Source: Sediminihaliea albiluteola
GTDB taxonomy: Bacteria; Pseudomonadota; Gammaproteobacteria; Pseudomonadales; Halieaceae
Assembly: GCF_014077625.1 (NCBI RefSeq)
Contig: NZ_JACFXU010000015.1
Location: 1-64,000 of the forward strand
Length of the DNA: 64,000 nucleotides
Direction: 5' to 3'
The position numbers were made by a program, and so were the translations under genes. Numbering within the stretch: the stretch's first letter is position 1; each line of letters begins with the position of its first letter. Below the pieces are notes generated by a model. That model did not search any database. It saw nothing but the letters and a program-made list of their open reading frames with translations, and had not been told where the DNA came from. This document shows, one piece after another, positions 16,825 to 24,216 of the stretch.

Positions 16825-18180
16825 TTACAGCGCCCCCTTGCGATCCACCCGTCGGCGGTAGCGAAGAATGCAGGGGTCAGATGGTCGTAAAATAAGTGAA
16901 GGCATAATTTCTGCGTATTCGCCGGATGGTCCTGCTAGCTCGAACTCATATTCGTTTAAGAGCACCGAAAAAATCACTTTGACCTGAAGCATAGCAAAGG
17001 CATTACCTACGCATTTACGCTGTCCTCCACCAAATGGAATTAAGGCAAATGGATTGTCGGGTAGTGGTCGGTCTGGCTTGAACGCTAATGCATCTTCAAA
17101 GCTACTTTCAAGGCGGTGTGCCACATAGGGGCACAGCATGACGTTTTTGCCTTTTTCGATGATGTGCCCTTTGTATTCAAAGTCTTCAATGACCCGACGG
17201 GTGAGGGTGTTCAGGGGCGGGTGTACACGCAGTGTTTCGCGAATAAAGCCGTCTAGTTTCGACATGCGACGCAGTACTTTCATGTCAAATTGTTCGCCGG
17301 AAGCGATTACCGCATCCACCTCGGCCACGACTTCGGCGGCCAGCTCTGGATGTCGTGCTAACTCTACCAAGGTCCAGGCCGCGGTATTGGCGCTGGTGTG
17401 GTGGCCGGCAAACATAAACCACACGATCATACCGGCGACTTCGCTGGTGCTTAGATGAGTGCCATCGTTATAGGTGGCATCCATATAGACCTGCAGCAAG
17501 TCCATATGTGTTTCACCAGACTCCCGGCGTATGTCGATGCGCTCAGTAATGAGCTCTTCCAGACGTGCGCGAGCAGCATCCCGGGCATCATAGGCGTCTT
17601 TGCGCGCGTTTGGATCCTGTAGTCCCCCAGCGTCGGCTGCGGCGCCAAGAGTGTGGTAGAGAGAGGCGAACTCATCGGTTAATGAGTAGCGAAACTCCGG
17701 GCCAAGCAAGCAGTGAGTAGAGGTTTTGATAGTCAGGTCGGCAAAACCCTCATAAAAATCAAATTCACCCTCATCGCCCCAGTCGGCGATCCAGTCCTGC
17801 GTTTCTTTAGTGATGATCGGGGCATAGAAGTTCATTTTTTCACTGGCTAGGCCACGTGAGTGCATACGTAATTGCTGCCGTTCTATGTCGAGCGGCGCGC
17901 CGTACTGAACACCCTTGCCAAAGATGGGCACCATGAACTGATAAGCTTCTCTGGCGCTAACTTTTATGTCGTCAGCACGAAACACCGCTTCATGCGCTTC
18001 TGGGCCGACCATTAACACCGTATTGGTGCCACCAATATCAAATTCTGCAAGTTCGCCGCACTCTTCATAAGCGCGAGTTAAAAACTGTGCTGGGTGTTGA
18101 CTAAACTCGTCAAAATGACCGCCTTGTTCTGCTGGTTTGGCGCCGCTGACGAAAGGGATATTTTGTCCGGAATTACTCAT
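16825..18180 (-). CDS. Cytochrome P450, CYP51-like
   Basis: A 451-residue soluble P450 monooxygenase. Landmarks: a B'-region segment AYQFMVPIFGKGV (about 79-91), the I-helix AGHHTS (258-263), ExxR at Glu315-Arg318, and the haem loop FGGGQRKCVG with Cys390. The B'-region pattern, AGHHTS and the C-terminal half resemble bacterial CYP51 sterol 14-alpha-demethylases, although PLNTLTRR and other substrate-site positions differ, so the true substrate may be another terpenoid or steroid. GAGG lies 5 nt upstream of the ATG. It is co-transcribed with a ferredoxin and divergent from a TetR regulator. Confidence 0.9.
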   Translation of the reverse strand: MSNSGQNIPFVSGAKPAEQGGHFDEFSQHPAQFLTRAYEECGELAEFDIGGTNTVLMVGPEAHEAVFRADDIKVSAREAYQFMVPIFGKGVQYGAPLDIERQQLRMHSRGLASEKMNFYAPIITKETQDWIADWGDEGEFDFYEGFADLTIKTSTHCLLGPEFRYSLTDEFASLYHTLGAAADAGGLQDPNARKDAYDARDAARARLEELITERIDIRRESGETHMDLLQVYMDATYNDGTHLSTSEVAGMIVWFMFAGHHTSANTAAWTLVELARHPELAAEVVAEVDAVIASGEQFDMKVLRRMSKLDGFIRETLRVHPPLNTLTRRVIEDFEYKGHIIEKGKNVMLCPYVAHRLESSFEDALAFKPDRPLPDNPFALIPFGGGQRKCVGNAFAMLQVKVIFSVLLNEYEFELAGPSGEYAEIMPSLILRPSDPCILRYRRRVDRKGAL

Positions 18181-18218
18181 GGCATCCTCAACTTATAATT
18201 AGCGCATAAAACATTTCA

Positions 18219-18238
18219 AGTGAAATTGTTTGTTCACT
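18219..18238. promoter_or_regulatory. Candidate TetR operator in P450/TetR divergent region
   Basis: Inverted repeat AGTGAA-N8-TTCACT lies about 40 bp upstream of the P450 start, in the 185-bp divergent promoter region. Size and position suit a TetR-family operator, but six-base arms are short and no second copy was found. Confidence 0.4.
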
Positions 18239-18365
18239 ATATCTCAAGCCTAGCACAGCGGCAAGCCACATTAGCCAATGCCTTAAGGTATAAAAATGTT
18301 GTGATCAGAGGGGAAAAAATTTGTTAAGGTATGTCAACTATCGTTAATGTAGTTTGAGGCGCGTA

Positions 18366-18986
18366 ATGGCTTTAAAAATCAACCCAGCTGATATTGAGGC
18401 TATGGGTCTGCAGGCAGCTAAAAGTAAGGCGACCCAGGATCAGATCATCAATGCTGTTATTGGTCTAATCAAGGAGGAGGGCTTCTCTGCAGCTAGCTCC
18501 AGTCGTATAGCTAAGCGTGCAGGGGTTACTTGGGGCGCGGTGCAGCACCATTTCGGCGGTAAGGAAGAGATTCTAGAAGAGGTCTTGCAGCGCTCGCACC
18601 TGAAATTTCATGAAGCCTTGAGCGCCAGCCGCTTTACTACCGGTACTGCAGAGCGCCGAGTCGCTAAGTATGTCGATGCTGCTTGGTTTCATTACCAAGG
18701 TGATGAGTACATGGCCACGATGGAGATTTTGCTGGCTACTCGGGGCAATGGAAAAGCTTCTAGCGACCTTTCTATTAGCCGCAGTCGGAAGGCCCACTTG
18801 GCGCTTGCCCGGCGAATTTTTCACGACAGTGAGGCCTCAGATCGTATTTTCCAAGAGGTAATCTACACCGTTCACTGTATGTTGACCGGCTTGCTAATTG
18901 AAATAGCCCTTGAGCCGCAGAGCTTTGAGCCCAAGCCTTATCTAAAACGCCTAAAGGCCCAGGTCTCTTCAATGCTCTATGGCTAA
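18366..18986 (+). CDS. TetR-family transcriptional regulator
   Basis: A 206-residue regulator. Its TetR HTH begins unusually late (residues about 18-65: DQIINAVIGLIKEEGFSAASSSRIAKRAG, then WGAVQHHFGGKEEIL), after a 17-residue leader. The ATG at 18366 is chosen over an in-frame TTG at 18354 because GAGG lies 7 nt before the ATG and overlaps the TTG. It is divergent from the CYP51-like P450/ferredoxin pair and probably controls it. The ligand-binding half is not diagnostic. Confidence 0.9.
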   Translation: MALKINPADIEAMGLQAAKSKATQDQIINAVIGLIKEEGFSAASSSRIAKRAGVTWGAVQHHFGGKEEILEEVLQRSHLKFHEALSASRFTTGTAERRVAKYVDAAWFHYQGDEYMATMEILLATRGNGKASSDLSISRSRKAHLALARRIFHDSEASDRIFQEVIYTVHCMLTGLLIEIALEPQSFEPKPYLKRLKAQVSSMLYG

Positions 18987-19034
18987 CAGCCCTACAGTAG
19001 ATCCGTTGGCCTGGTTGCTTTGCGCCTGATGTTT

Positions 19035-19895
19035 TTAGGCTAAGTATTTTTCTGCAAAGGCATCCATGTCACGCAGTTTGTCAGCTAGACTCATGCTACT
19101 TGCCATGCCGTTTTCATCACAAAAGGCATCGCGATAAAGTGCCGTGACTCCCAGCTCTTGGCAGCGGGCAATATTTGCTTCACTTGGCTCAAATAGGCTC
19201 ACATTGATATTAAAGTCTTCGATGGGTAGCTGCGTTGCCTTGCGTTCAGAGAGGAGGGCTGGAATAAGCTCCTCCAGCTCTGTTATTTCATGCTGACCAC
19301 CAAGCCAGCCCTGATGTCTGGCGGCGCGCCGAAGCGCTGCATTGGAAGATCCGCCAATATAGATCGCTAGCTCGTGCTCTAATTTAGGTGACATCTGTAG
19401 ACTAGGAAAACTGTAAAATTCACCCTGGTGCTTGACTGCTTCGCCACTCCAGAGCTTCTGCATGAGCTCTAGCATCTCGTCACTGCGCTTGCCGCGATTG
19501 TGAAAGCTTTGGCCGACCAGTTCGAACTCACTTTTTTGCCAGCCAATTCCAGCCCCTAAAATCAGTCGTCCTTCGCAGAGATTGGCTGCCGTGGAGATCG
19601 ATTTGGCGAGATCCAAAGGGTTGTGCATCGGCAGCACGCAGACACTGGTTAAAAACTTAAGTGTCGTAGTGATCTGTGACAGCGCGCCAATTTGTACCCA
19701 GGGTTCAGGCCAATGTGTTTCCGGGTACCAGCGAATCATTTGATTGTCACTGTAATTGTAGCTGTCGTACTGCTCAGTGAAGGTAATAAGGTGCTCACTT
19801 AAGCTGACGCCTTCAAAGCCCAGTTGCTCAGCGTGTCGCGCAAGCGTCGGCAGTTCTTTCATGTCCAGCATCGCAATACTTTGCCAGTACTTCAT
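19035..19895 (-). CDS. LLM-class (luciferase-like) oxidoreductase
   Basis: A 286-residue TIM-barrel protein of the bacterial luciferase-like family (F420- or FMN-dependent subgroup). The subgroup signature is visible: MKYWQSIAMLDMKELPTLAR, LGFEGVSLSEHL, TSVCVLPMHNPLDLAKS and GAGIGWQKSEFELVG, then RGKRSDEML. It is more distant from the paired copies at 41354 and 42424 than they are from each other. It is divergent from the four-gene dehydrogenase operon, and the double-MarR-type operator with a perfect minus-strand TATAAT lies between. Cofactor unproven; no F420 biosynthesis gene is in the window. Confidence 0.85.
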   Translation of the reverse strand: MKYWQSIAMLDMKELPTLARHAEQLGFEGVSLSEHLITFTEQYDSYNYSDNQMIRWYPETHWPEPWVQIGALSQITTTLKFLTSVCVLPMHNPLDLAKSISTAANLCEGRLILGAGIGWQKSEFELVGQSFHNRGKRSDEMLELMQKLWSGEAVKHQGEFYSFPSLQMSPKLEHELAIYIGGSSNAALRRAARHQGWLGGQHEITELEELIPALLSERKATQLPIEDFNINVSLFEPSEANIARCQELGVTALYRDAFCDENGMASSMSLADKLRDMDAFAEKYLA

Positions 19896-19998
19896 TGCTT
19901 AATTCCAATCTGAGGTGGTAATAAGAGGGGAGCCTATGCGATCAAGCACTCTTCATCAGGCTTTACAGATCGCTAAATCTTGTCTAGCACAAAGCTAA

Positions 19999-20032
19999 AT
20001 TATAGTTGACTATTAGTCAAACGATATTGACA
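19999..20032 (-). promoter_or_regulatory. Second copy of the double-MarR-type operator, with -10
   Basis: 20006-20032 reads TTGAC, 5 bp, GTCAAAC, 3 bp, ATTGACA, identical at all 19 fixed positions to 15914-15940. A perfect minus-strand TATAAT (19999-20004) abuts it, oriented toward the LLM gene. The site lies about 115 bp upstream of the plus-strand dehydrogenase operon, so it could control both directions. Confidence 0.7.
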
Positions 20033-20148
20033 ATGTGTGGGCAGTGATCGAATAGCATGCCTTGTATCAACGAACTAAACATTGTGGTGGTACTGTTATT
20101 AGGTAAGCACTCGATGCTAGCTTGTTGCCATGAGGGAGAATAAAAAGC

Positions 20149-21006
20149 ATGAACCAACTTTCCGCAGTAGGTTATATCGGATTAGGTGATATTGGAAAAC
20201 CCTCGGCAGTTCGACTGCTTGATGGGCCCTGGACAACCTATGTTTATGATGTCGTAGAAGATGCGGTTGCCGAGCTAGAAAAATTAGGGGCTAAGGGCTG
20301 CTCCAGTCCGGCTGAGCTGGCCGCAGCCTGCCAGCACATCGGTATTTGCGTACGTGATGAATCTCAGGTGCAAGCCTTACTTTATGGTGAGCAGGGCTTG
20401 TTTGCCAACGCGGCACCGGGAACTGTGATTGCAATTCATAGCACCTTGGCTTGTTCGGTTCTAAAGCTTTGGGCTGGTGATGCTGAAGCGGCCGGTGTGC
20501 GTTTAATTGACGCAGCTATTACTGGTGGCCGGCAGGGCGCTGAAAATGGCACGCTGTGCTATATGGTCGGTGGCAGCGCGGCCGATGTTGAGCGAGCTAA
20601 GCCTGTCTTTGAAACTTCCGCTGAGCGGATTGTGCATGCTGGAGATCTGGGAGCTGGGATGCTGCTCAAGCTCTGTAATAACCTAATTACCTACGCTGAG
20701 TTTCTGGCAATGTCTGAGGCCTGCCGCTTAGCGGAAGCGGGCGGTCTCTCGATTAATGTCCTGCGCGAAGTGGGCCTCTCTAATGGCGTCGTCAACGAAT
20801 CAATGCACCGTTTTGTAGAAAATAGAAATGCCATCTCAGCCAAGGCATCAGAGCAAGATATGGAAACTTACTTTGGCCCCTTCGGTCGCCTTGGAGAGAA
20901 AGATCTGGACTGTGCACTGGCCTCAGCGCGTGATTTGGGTGTCGAGCTACCCTCAACTGAGCGTTTGCGTGAAGTGGTTTACGATCTATTTATGAATAAA
21001 GCTTAG
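20149..21006 (+). CDS. NAD(P)-dependent beta-hydroxyacid dehydrogenase family protein
   Basis: A 285-residue enzyme of the 3-hydroxyisobutyrate/6-phosphogluconate dehydrogenase family. Residues 6-20 hold the Rossmann motif (VGYIGLGDIGKPSA). The substrate loop is AITGGRQGAENGTL, the catalytic Lys lies in GAGMLLKLCNN, and the helical C-domain follows. Family reactions are reversible NAD(P)-linked oxidations of short hydroxyacids or related alcohols; the substrate here is unknown. It is first in an operon with ALDH (7 bp) and two SDR genes. A related dehydrogenase occurs in the M. tuberculosis cyp51 neighbourhood (from memory). Confidence 0.87.
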   Translation: MNQLSAVGYIGLGDIGKPSAVRLLDGPWTTYVYDVVEDAVAELEKLGAKGCSSPAELAAACQHIGICVRDESQVQALLYGEQGLFANAAPGTVIAIHSTLACSVLKLWAGDAEAAGVRLIDAAITGGRQGAENGTLCYMVGGSAADVERAKPVFETSAERIVHAGDLGAGMLLKLCNNLITYAEFLAMSEACRLAEAGGLSINVLREVGLSNGVVNESMHRFVENRNAISAKASEQDMETYFGPFGRLGEKDLDCALASARDLGVELPSTERLREVVYDLFMNKA

Positions 21007-21013
21007 GAGAACA

Positions 21014-22480
21014 ATGATGAATCCAGAGACACGTTTATTTATAGACGGTGAGTTATGCGCAGCCGCTTCAGGCCAAGAGTACCCCAACATTAACCCGGCA
21101 ACAGAAGAGGTCATGGGGCAGGTGGCGGATGCCGGTCCCGAAGATATGGAGCGCGCCATTGCTGCTGCACGCCGTGCTTTTGATAACACGGACTGGGCAA
21201 CAGATCACGCCTACCGGCTAAAGTGTATAAAGCAATTAAAGGCAGGTCTTGAGGCTAATATGGAAGATTTTAAGCTTCAGATAGCGGCTGAAACCGGCGC
21301 GCCAGCCGGTATCTGTGGGCTGGGCGGCCCGCAGTGCGAGGTGCCCATAGGCTTTATTGATTACACCTTAGAGTCGCTGCCAAAGTATGAGTGGAGCCGT
21401 GATATAGGTGTGTCAGAAGTGCTGGGTGTCAAAAGCCGGCGCTTGGTAGAAAAAGAAGCAGTGGGGGTAGTGGCTTGCATTACTCCTTGGAACGTTCCGC
21501 TGCAAATTAACCTAGCCAAGTGTATACCTGCTTTAGCAGCGGGCTGTACCATCGTGCTCAAAGCGGCGCCCGATACACCTTGGTCAGCTACTATGCTTGG
21601 TCGAATCGTAAAAGAGCATACCGACATCCCTGCTGGGGTCTTTAATGTGATCACTGCGGCGGATCCCCGAGAAGTCGGTGAGCAGCTAGTGAATGACCCG
21701 CGAGTCGACATGGTGTCATTTACTGGTTCTACCGCAGTTGGCAAACAGATCATGGCCAGTGCAGCACAAACCGTGAAAAAAGTTTTCCTCGAGCTGGGTG
21801 GTAAGTCGGCAAATATCATTCTTGATGATGCTGACTTGAGTCAAAGTCTGCTTTCTGCGCTAGGCGTGTGCTTTCACTCCGGGCAGGGTTGCGCAATTCA
21901 TACCCGCCTACTGATTCCGCGAGCACGACAAGCGGAGGTTGAAGAATTACTCAAAAGCTACTTCGCTATGATCGAATACGGCGACCCTTCCTCAGAAAGC
22001 CAAATTATGGGGGCGCTGGTCAATGCACGGCAGCGTGAGCGTGTCCTGTCTTATATTGAGCAGGGTAAAAAGGAGGGTGCGCGTCTACTCTTGGGTGGTG
22101 GTACCCCAGCGCACTTGGAAAAAGGCTACTACGTGGAGCCTACCGTGTTTGTCGATGTTAGCAACGACATGGTAATTGCCCGGGAAGAGATTTTTGGCCC
22201 TGTGTTAGTGGCCATTGCCTACGAGGATGAAGAAGAAGCCATCCGCATTGCCAATGATTCTGACTACGGCTTGTCGGCGGGGGTTTGGTCCGCTGACGAA
22301 GATCGCGCGATGCGTGTTGCTCGACGTATGCGCAGTGGTACCGTCACCGTGAACGGCGGCAACTACTATGGCGCTGATGCTCCCTTTGGTGGCTATAAGC
22401 AAAGTGGTCTCGGTCGCGAAATGGGCCGTGAAGGTTTTGAAGAATATCTGGAAACAAAAACAATAGCGGTGGGAGTATGA
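21014..22480 (+). CDS. NAD(P)-dependent aldehyde dehydrogenase
   Basis: A 488-residue ALDH-superfamily enzyme oxidising an aldehyde to a carboxylate. Active-site landmarks are all present: ITPWNVPLQ (oxyanion Asn), VLKAAPDTP (cofactor Lys), LELGGKSANI (general-base Glu), nucleophile Cys in HSGQGCAIHT, and EEIFGPV. AGGAGA lies 3 nt before ATG 21014 and 6 nt before a second ATG at 21017, so either could be used. The end overlaps the next SDR gene by ATGA, a sign of translational coupling. It probably oxidises an aldehyde formed from a P450- or dehydrogenase-derived alcohol. Confidence 0.94.
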   Translation: MMNPETRLFIDGELCAAASGQEYPNINPATEEVMGQVADAGPEDMERAIAAARRAFDNTDWATDHAYRLKCIKQLKAGLEANMEDFKLQIAAETGAPAGICGLGGPQCEVPIGFIDYTLESLPKYEWSRDIGVSEVLGVKSRRLVEKEAVGVVACITPWNVPLQINLAKCIPALAAGCTIVLKAAPDTPWSATMLGRIVKEHTDIPAGVFNVITAADPREVGEQLVNDPRVDMVSFTGSTAVGKQIMASAAQTVKKVFLELGGKSANIILDDADLSQSLLSALGVCFHSGQGCAIHTRLLIPRARQAEVEELLKSYFAMIEYGDPSSESQIMGALVNARQRERVLSYIEQGKKEGARLLLGGGTPAHLEKGYYVEPTVFVDVSNDMVIAREEIFGPVLVAIAYEDEEEAIRIANDSDYGLSAGVWSADEDRAMRVARRMRSGTVTVNGGNYYGADAPFGGYKQSGLGREMGREGFEEYLETKTIAVGV

Positions 22481-23259
22481 AGTCGAATTTAGAGGGCCTG
22501 CACTATCTGATCACTGGGGGCTCTAGTGGTTTTGGTCTAGCAATTGCCAGAGCTTTGGTGGCTAAAGGCGCCCATGTCATTCTACTTGGCCGGAGCAAGG
22601 GCCCCCTTGATGCGGCTGTCGAGGAGCTGGGAGCGGATCATGCCACTGCTCGAGTTTGTGATGTCTCCAATGCCAGTGAAGTGAACAAGGTTTTTGCTAG
22701 CCTCCCGGCCTTGGACGGTTTGATTAACAATGCTGGAATGGCCCGGCCCGGCGCTGTGGAAAATCTTATAGCTGAAGAAGTACAAATGCAGGTAAATACC
22801 AACTTTCTCGGCACAGTTTACTGCTGTCAGGCAGCTATTCCGCTGTTGCGAAAAAATCGAGCCAACCCGCGTATTGTCAATATTTCATCAGCCAGTGCTT
22901 GGCATCATGATGAGATGGCTCACTTGTCAATTTACGCATCTACTAAAGCTGCAGTTGAGCGCTTTACACGGGACTTGCGTGAAGAGGTGCAGGCTGATGG
23001 CATTGGGGTGACTTGCCTGCGTCCCGGCTCAGCCTGGACCAACTTCTCTGATGGCTGGAATGAAGAGGCAGTGCGGAGCGGCTTTGAAGCGTGGATGAAA
23101 TACGGCCCAGAAATGGATACCGGTATGGAGCCTGAGCACGTTGCAGAGTCTGTTGCGCATGTGCTGAGCTATCCGCCGGGCGTTGCGGTTGATCTGCTTG
23201 AGGTAAGGCCTAATCAGCCTATCCTTAAGCCCACATACGAAGACCGCCAGCCTAGTTAG
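22477..23259 (+). CDS. SDR-family oxidoreductase
   Basis: A 260-residue classical short-chain dehydrogenase. It has the cofactor motif TGGSSGFG (about 13-20), NNAG in LDGLINNAGMARPG, the catalytic Ser in NISSASAW and YASTK (Tyr and Lys). Acidic residues after beta-2 are absent (LLGRSK), suggesting NADP(H). Its start overlaps the ALDH stop (ATGA). It probably interconverts a ring or side-chain alcohol and ketone in the pathway served by this operon. Confidence 0.92.
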   Translation: MKSNLEGLHYLITGGSSGFGLAIARALVAKGAHVILLGRSKGPLDAAVEELGADHATARVCDVSNASEVNKVFASLPALDGLINNAGMARPGAVENLIAEEVQMQVNTNFLGTVYCCQAAIPLLRKNRANPRIVNISSASAWHHDEMAHLSIYASTKAAVERFTRDLREEVQADGIGVTCLRPGSAWTNFSDGWNEEAVRSGFEAWMKYGPEMDTGMEPEHVAESVAHVLSYPPGVAVDLLEVRPNQPILKPTYEDRQPS

Positions 23260-23292
23260 GCTGACTACTGTTTAATAATAATGGAGAGCATT

Positions 23293-24039
23293 ATGGATTT
23301 TACCGGAAAGACTATCATTGTGACTGGAGCGGGTGGTGGCATCGGCGAAGCTTATGCCAAGGCTTGTGCCGACAAAGGCATGAACGTTGTTATCGCAGAG
23401 TTGAGTGAAGCTGGCGGTCAGCGCGTGGCCAATGAAATTGAAGCAAGTGGTGGCAAGGCACTATTTGTAAAGACTGATGTCGGCGATGAGCAGTCGGCCA
23501 AGGACTGTGCCGCAGCAACAGTAAAGGCCTTTGGCTCGATTAACTACTTGATCAACAATGCGGCCATCTTCGGCGACATGAAGATCGAAGGCTACCTTGA
23601 TATTGATATGGATTACCTTGAGAAGTTCATGCGCATCAATGCTCACGGTGCTCTTATTATGACTCGAGCTGTTGTCGATGCAATGACTGAGGCTGGGGGA
23701 GGCGCTATTGTCAACCAGTCTTCTACTGCGGCTTGGATGGGTATGGGCTTTTACGGTGTAGCAAAACTGGCGCTCAATGGTATTACTCAATCTTTGGCAC
23801 ATGAGCTCGGTCCGCGCAATATTCGTATTAATGCGATCGCGCCAGGACCAACAGATACAGGTGCTTTGCAGAAGACGGCCGGCGATTACGCTCAGCAAAT
23901 GATCCAGGCGATGCCACTTAAGAGGCTGGGGCAGCCCGGTGATATGGCTGACGCGGCTCTATTTTTACTGTCGGATGAAGCGAGTTGGGTGACGGGACAT
24001 ATTTTGAACGTCGATGGCGGTCAGTTCATGCGACCTTAA
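23293..24039 (+). CDS. SDR-family oxidoreductase
   Basis: A 248-residue classical SDR with TGAGGGIG (about 10-17), LINNAAIFGD, NQSSTAAWMG and YGVAK as active-site motifs, and a C-terminal VTGHILNVDGGQ typical of FabG-like members. An acidic residue follows beta-2 (IAELSE), which favours NAD. The start at 23293 is preferred over 23281 because GGAGAG lies just before it. It is the last gene of the dehydrogenase operon, followed 27 bp later by a strong intrinsic terminator. Confidence 0.92.
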   Translation: MDFTGKTIIVTGAGGGIGEAYAKACADKGMNVVIAELSEAGGQRVANEIEASGGKALFVKTDVGDEQSAKDCAAATVKAFGSINYLINNAAIFGDMKIEGYLDIDMDYLEKFMRINAHGALIMTRAVVDAMTEAGGGAIVNQSSTAAWMGMGFYGVAKLALNGITQSLAHELGPRNIRINAIAPGPTDTGALQKTAGDYAQQMIQAMPLKRLGQPGDMADAALFLLSDEASWVTGHILNVDGGQFMRP

Positions 24040-24065
24040 GTCCGTCTTGTTTGCCTAGCATTTCT

Positions 24066-24098
24066 AAAAACCCCGGCTCGATGCTGGGGTTTTTTTTT
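24066..24098 (+). terminator. Rho-independent terminator of dehydrogenase operon
   Basis: A 9-bp stem (AAAAACCCC at 24066-24074 with GGGGTTTTT at 24086-24094), an 11-nt loop and a T9 run ending at 24098. This is the clearest intrinsic terminator in the window and it insulates the downstream TonB receptor. Confidence 0.93.
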
Positions 24099-24216
24099 GC
24101 TTGTTATTCCATTATATAAACATTGCTAAAGAAATGTAATGTGCTAGTCTAAGAGTCCAGATTTAGGCTCATAATAATTACTTGATAAGACACTATTGCT
24201 ATCTGAGGTGAATAAT

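Noticed and set aside
18321-18347. Possible third copy of the double-MarR operator upstream of the TetR gene
   Set aside because: Only the middle GTCAA half-site matches; outer blocks read GTTAA, so similarity is too weak.
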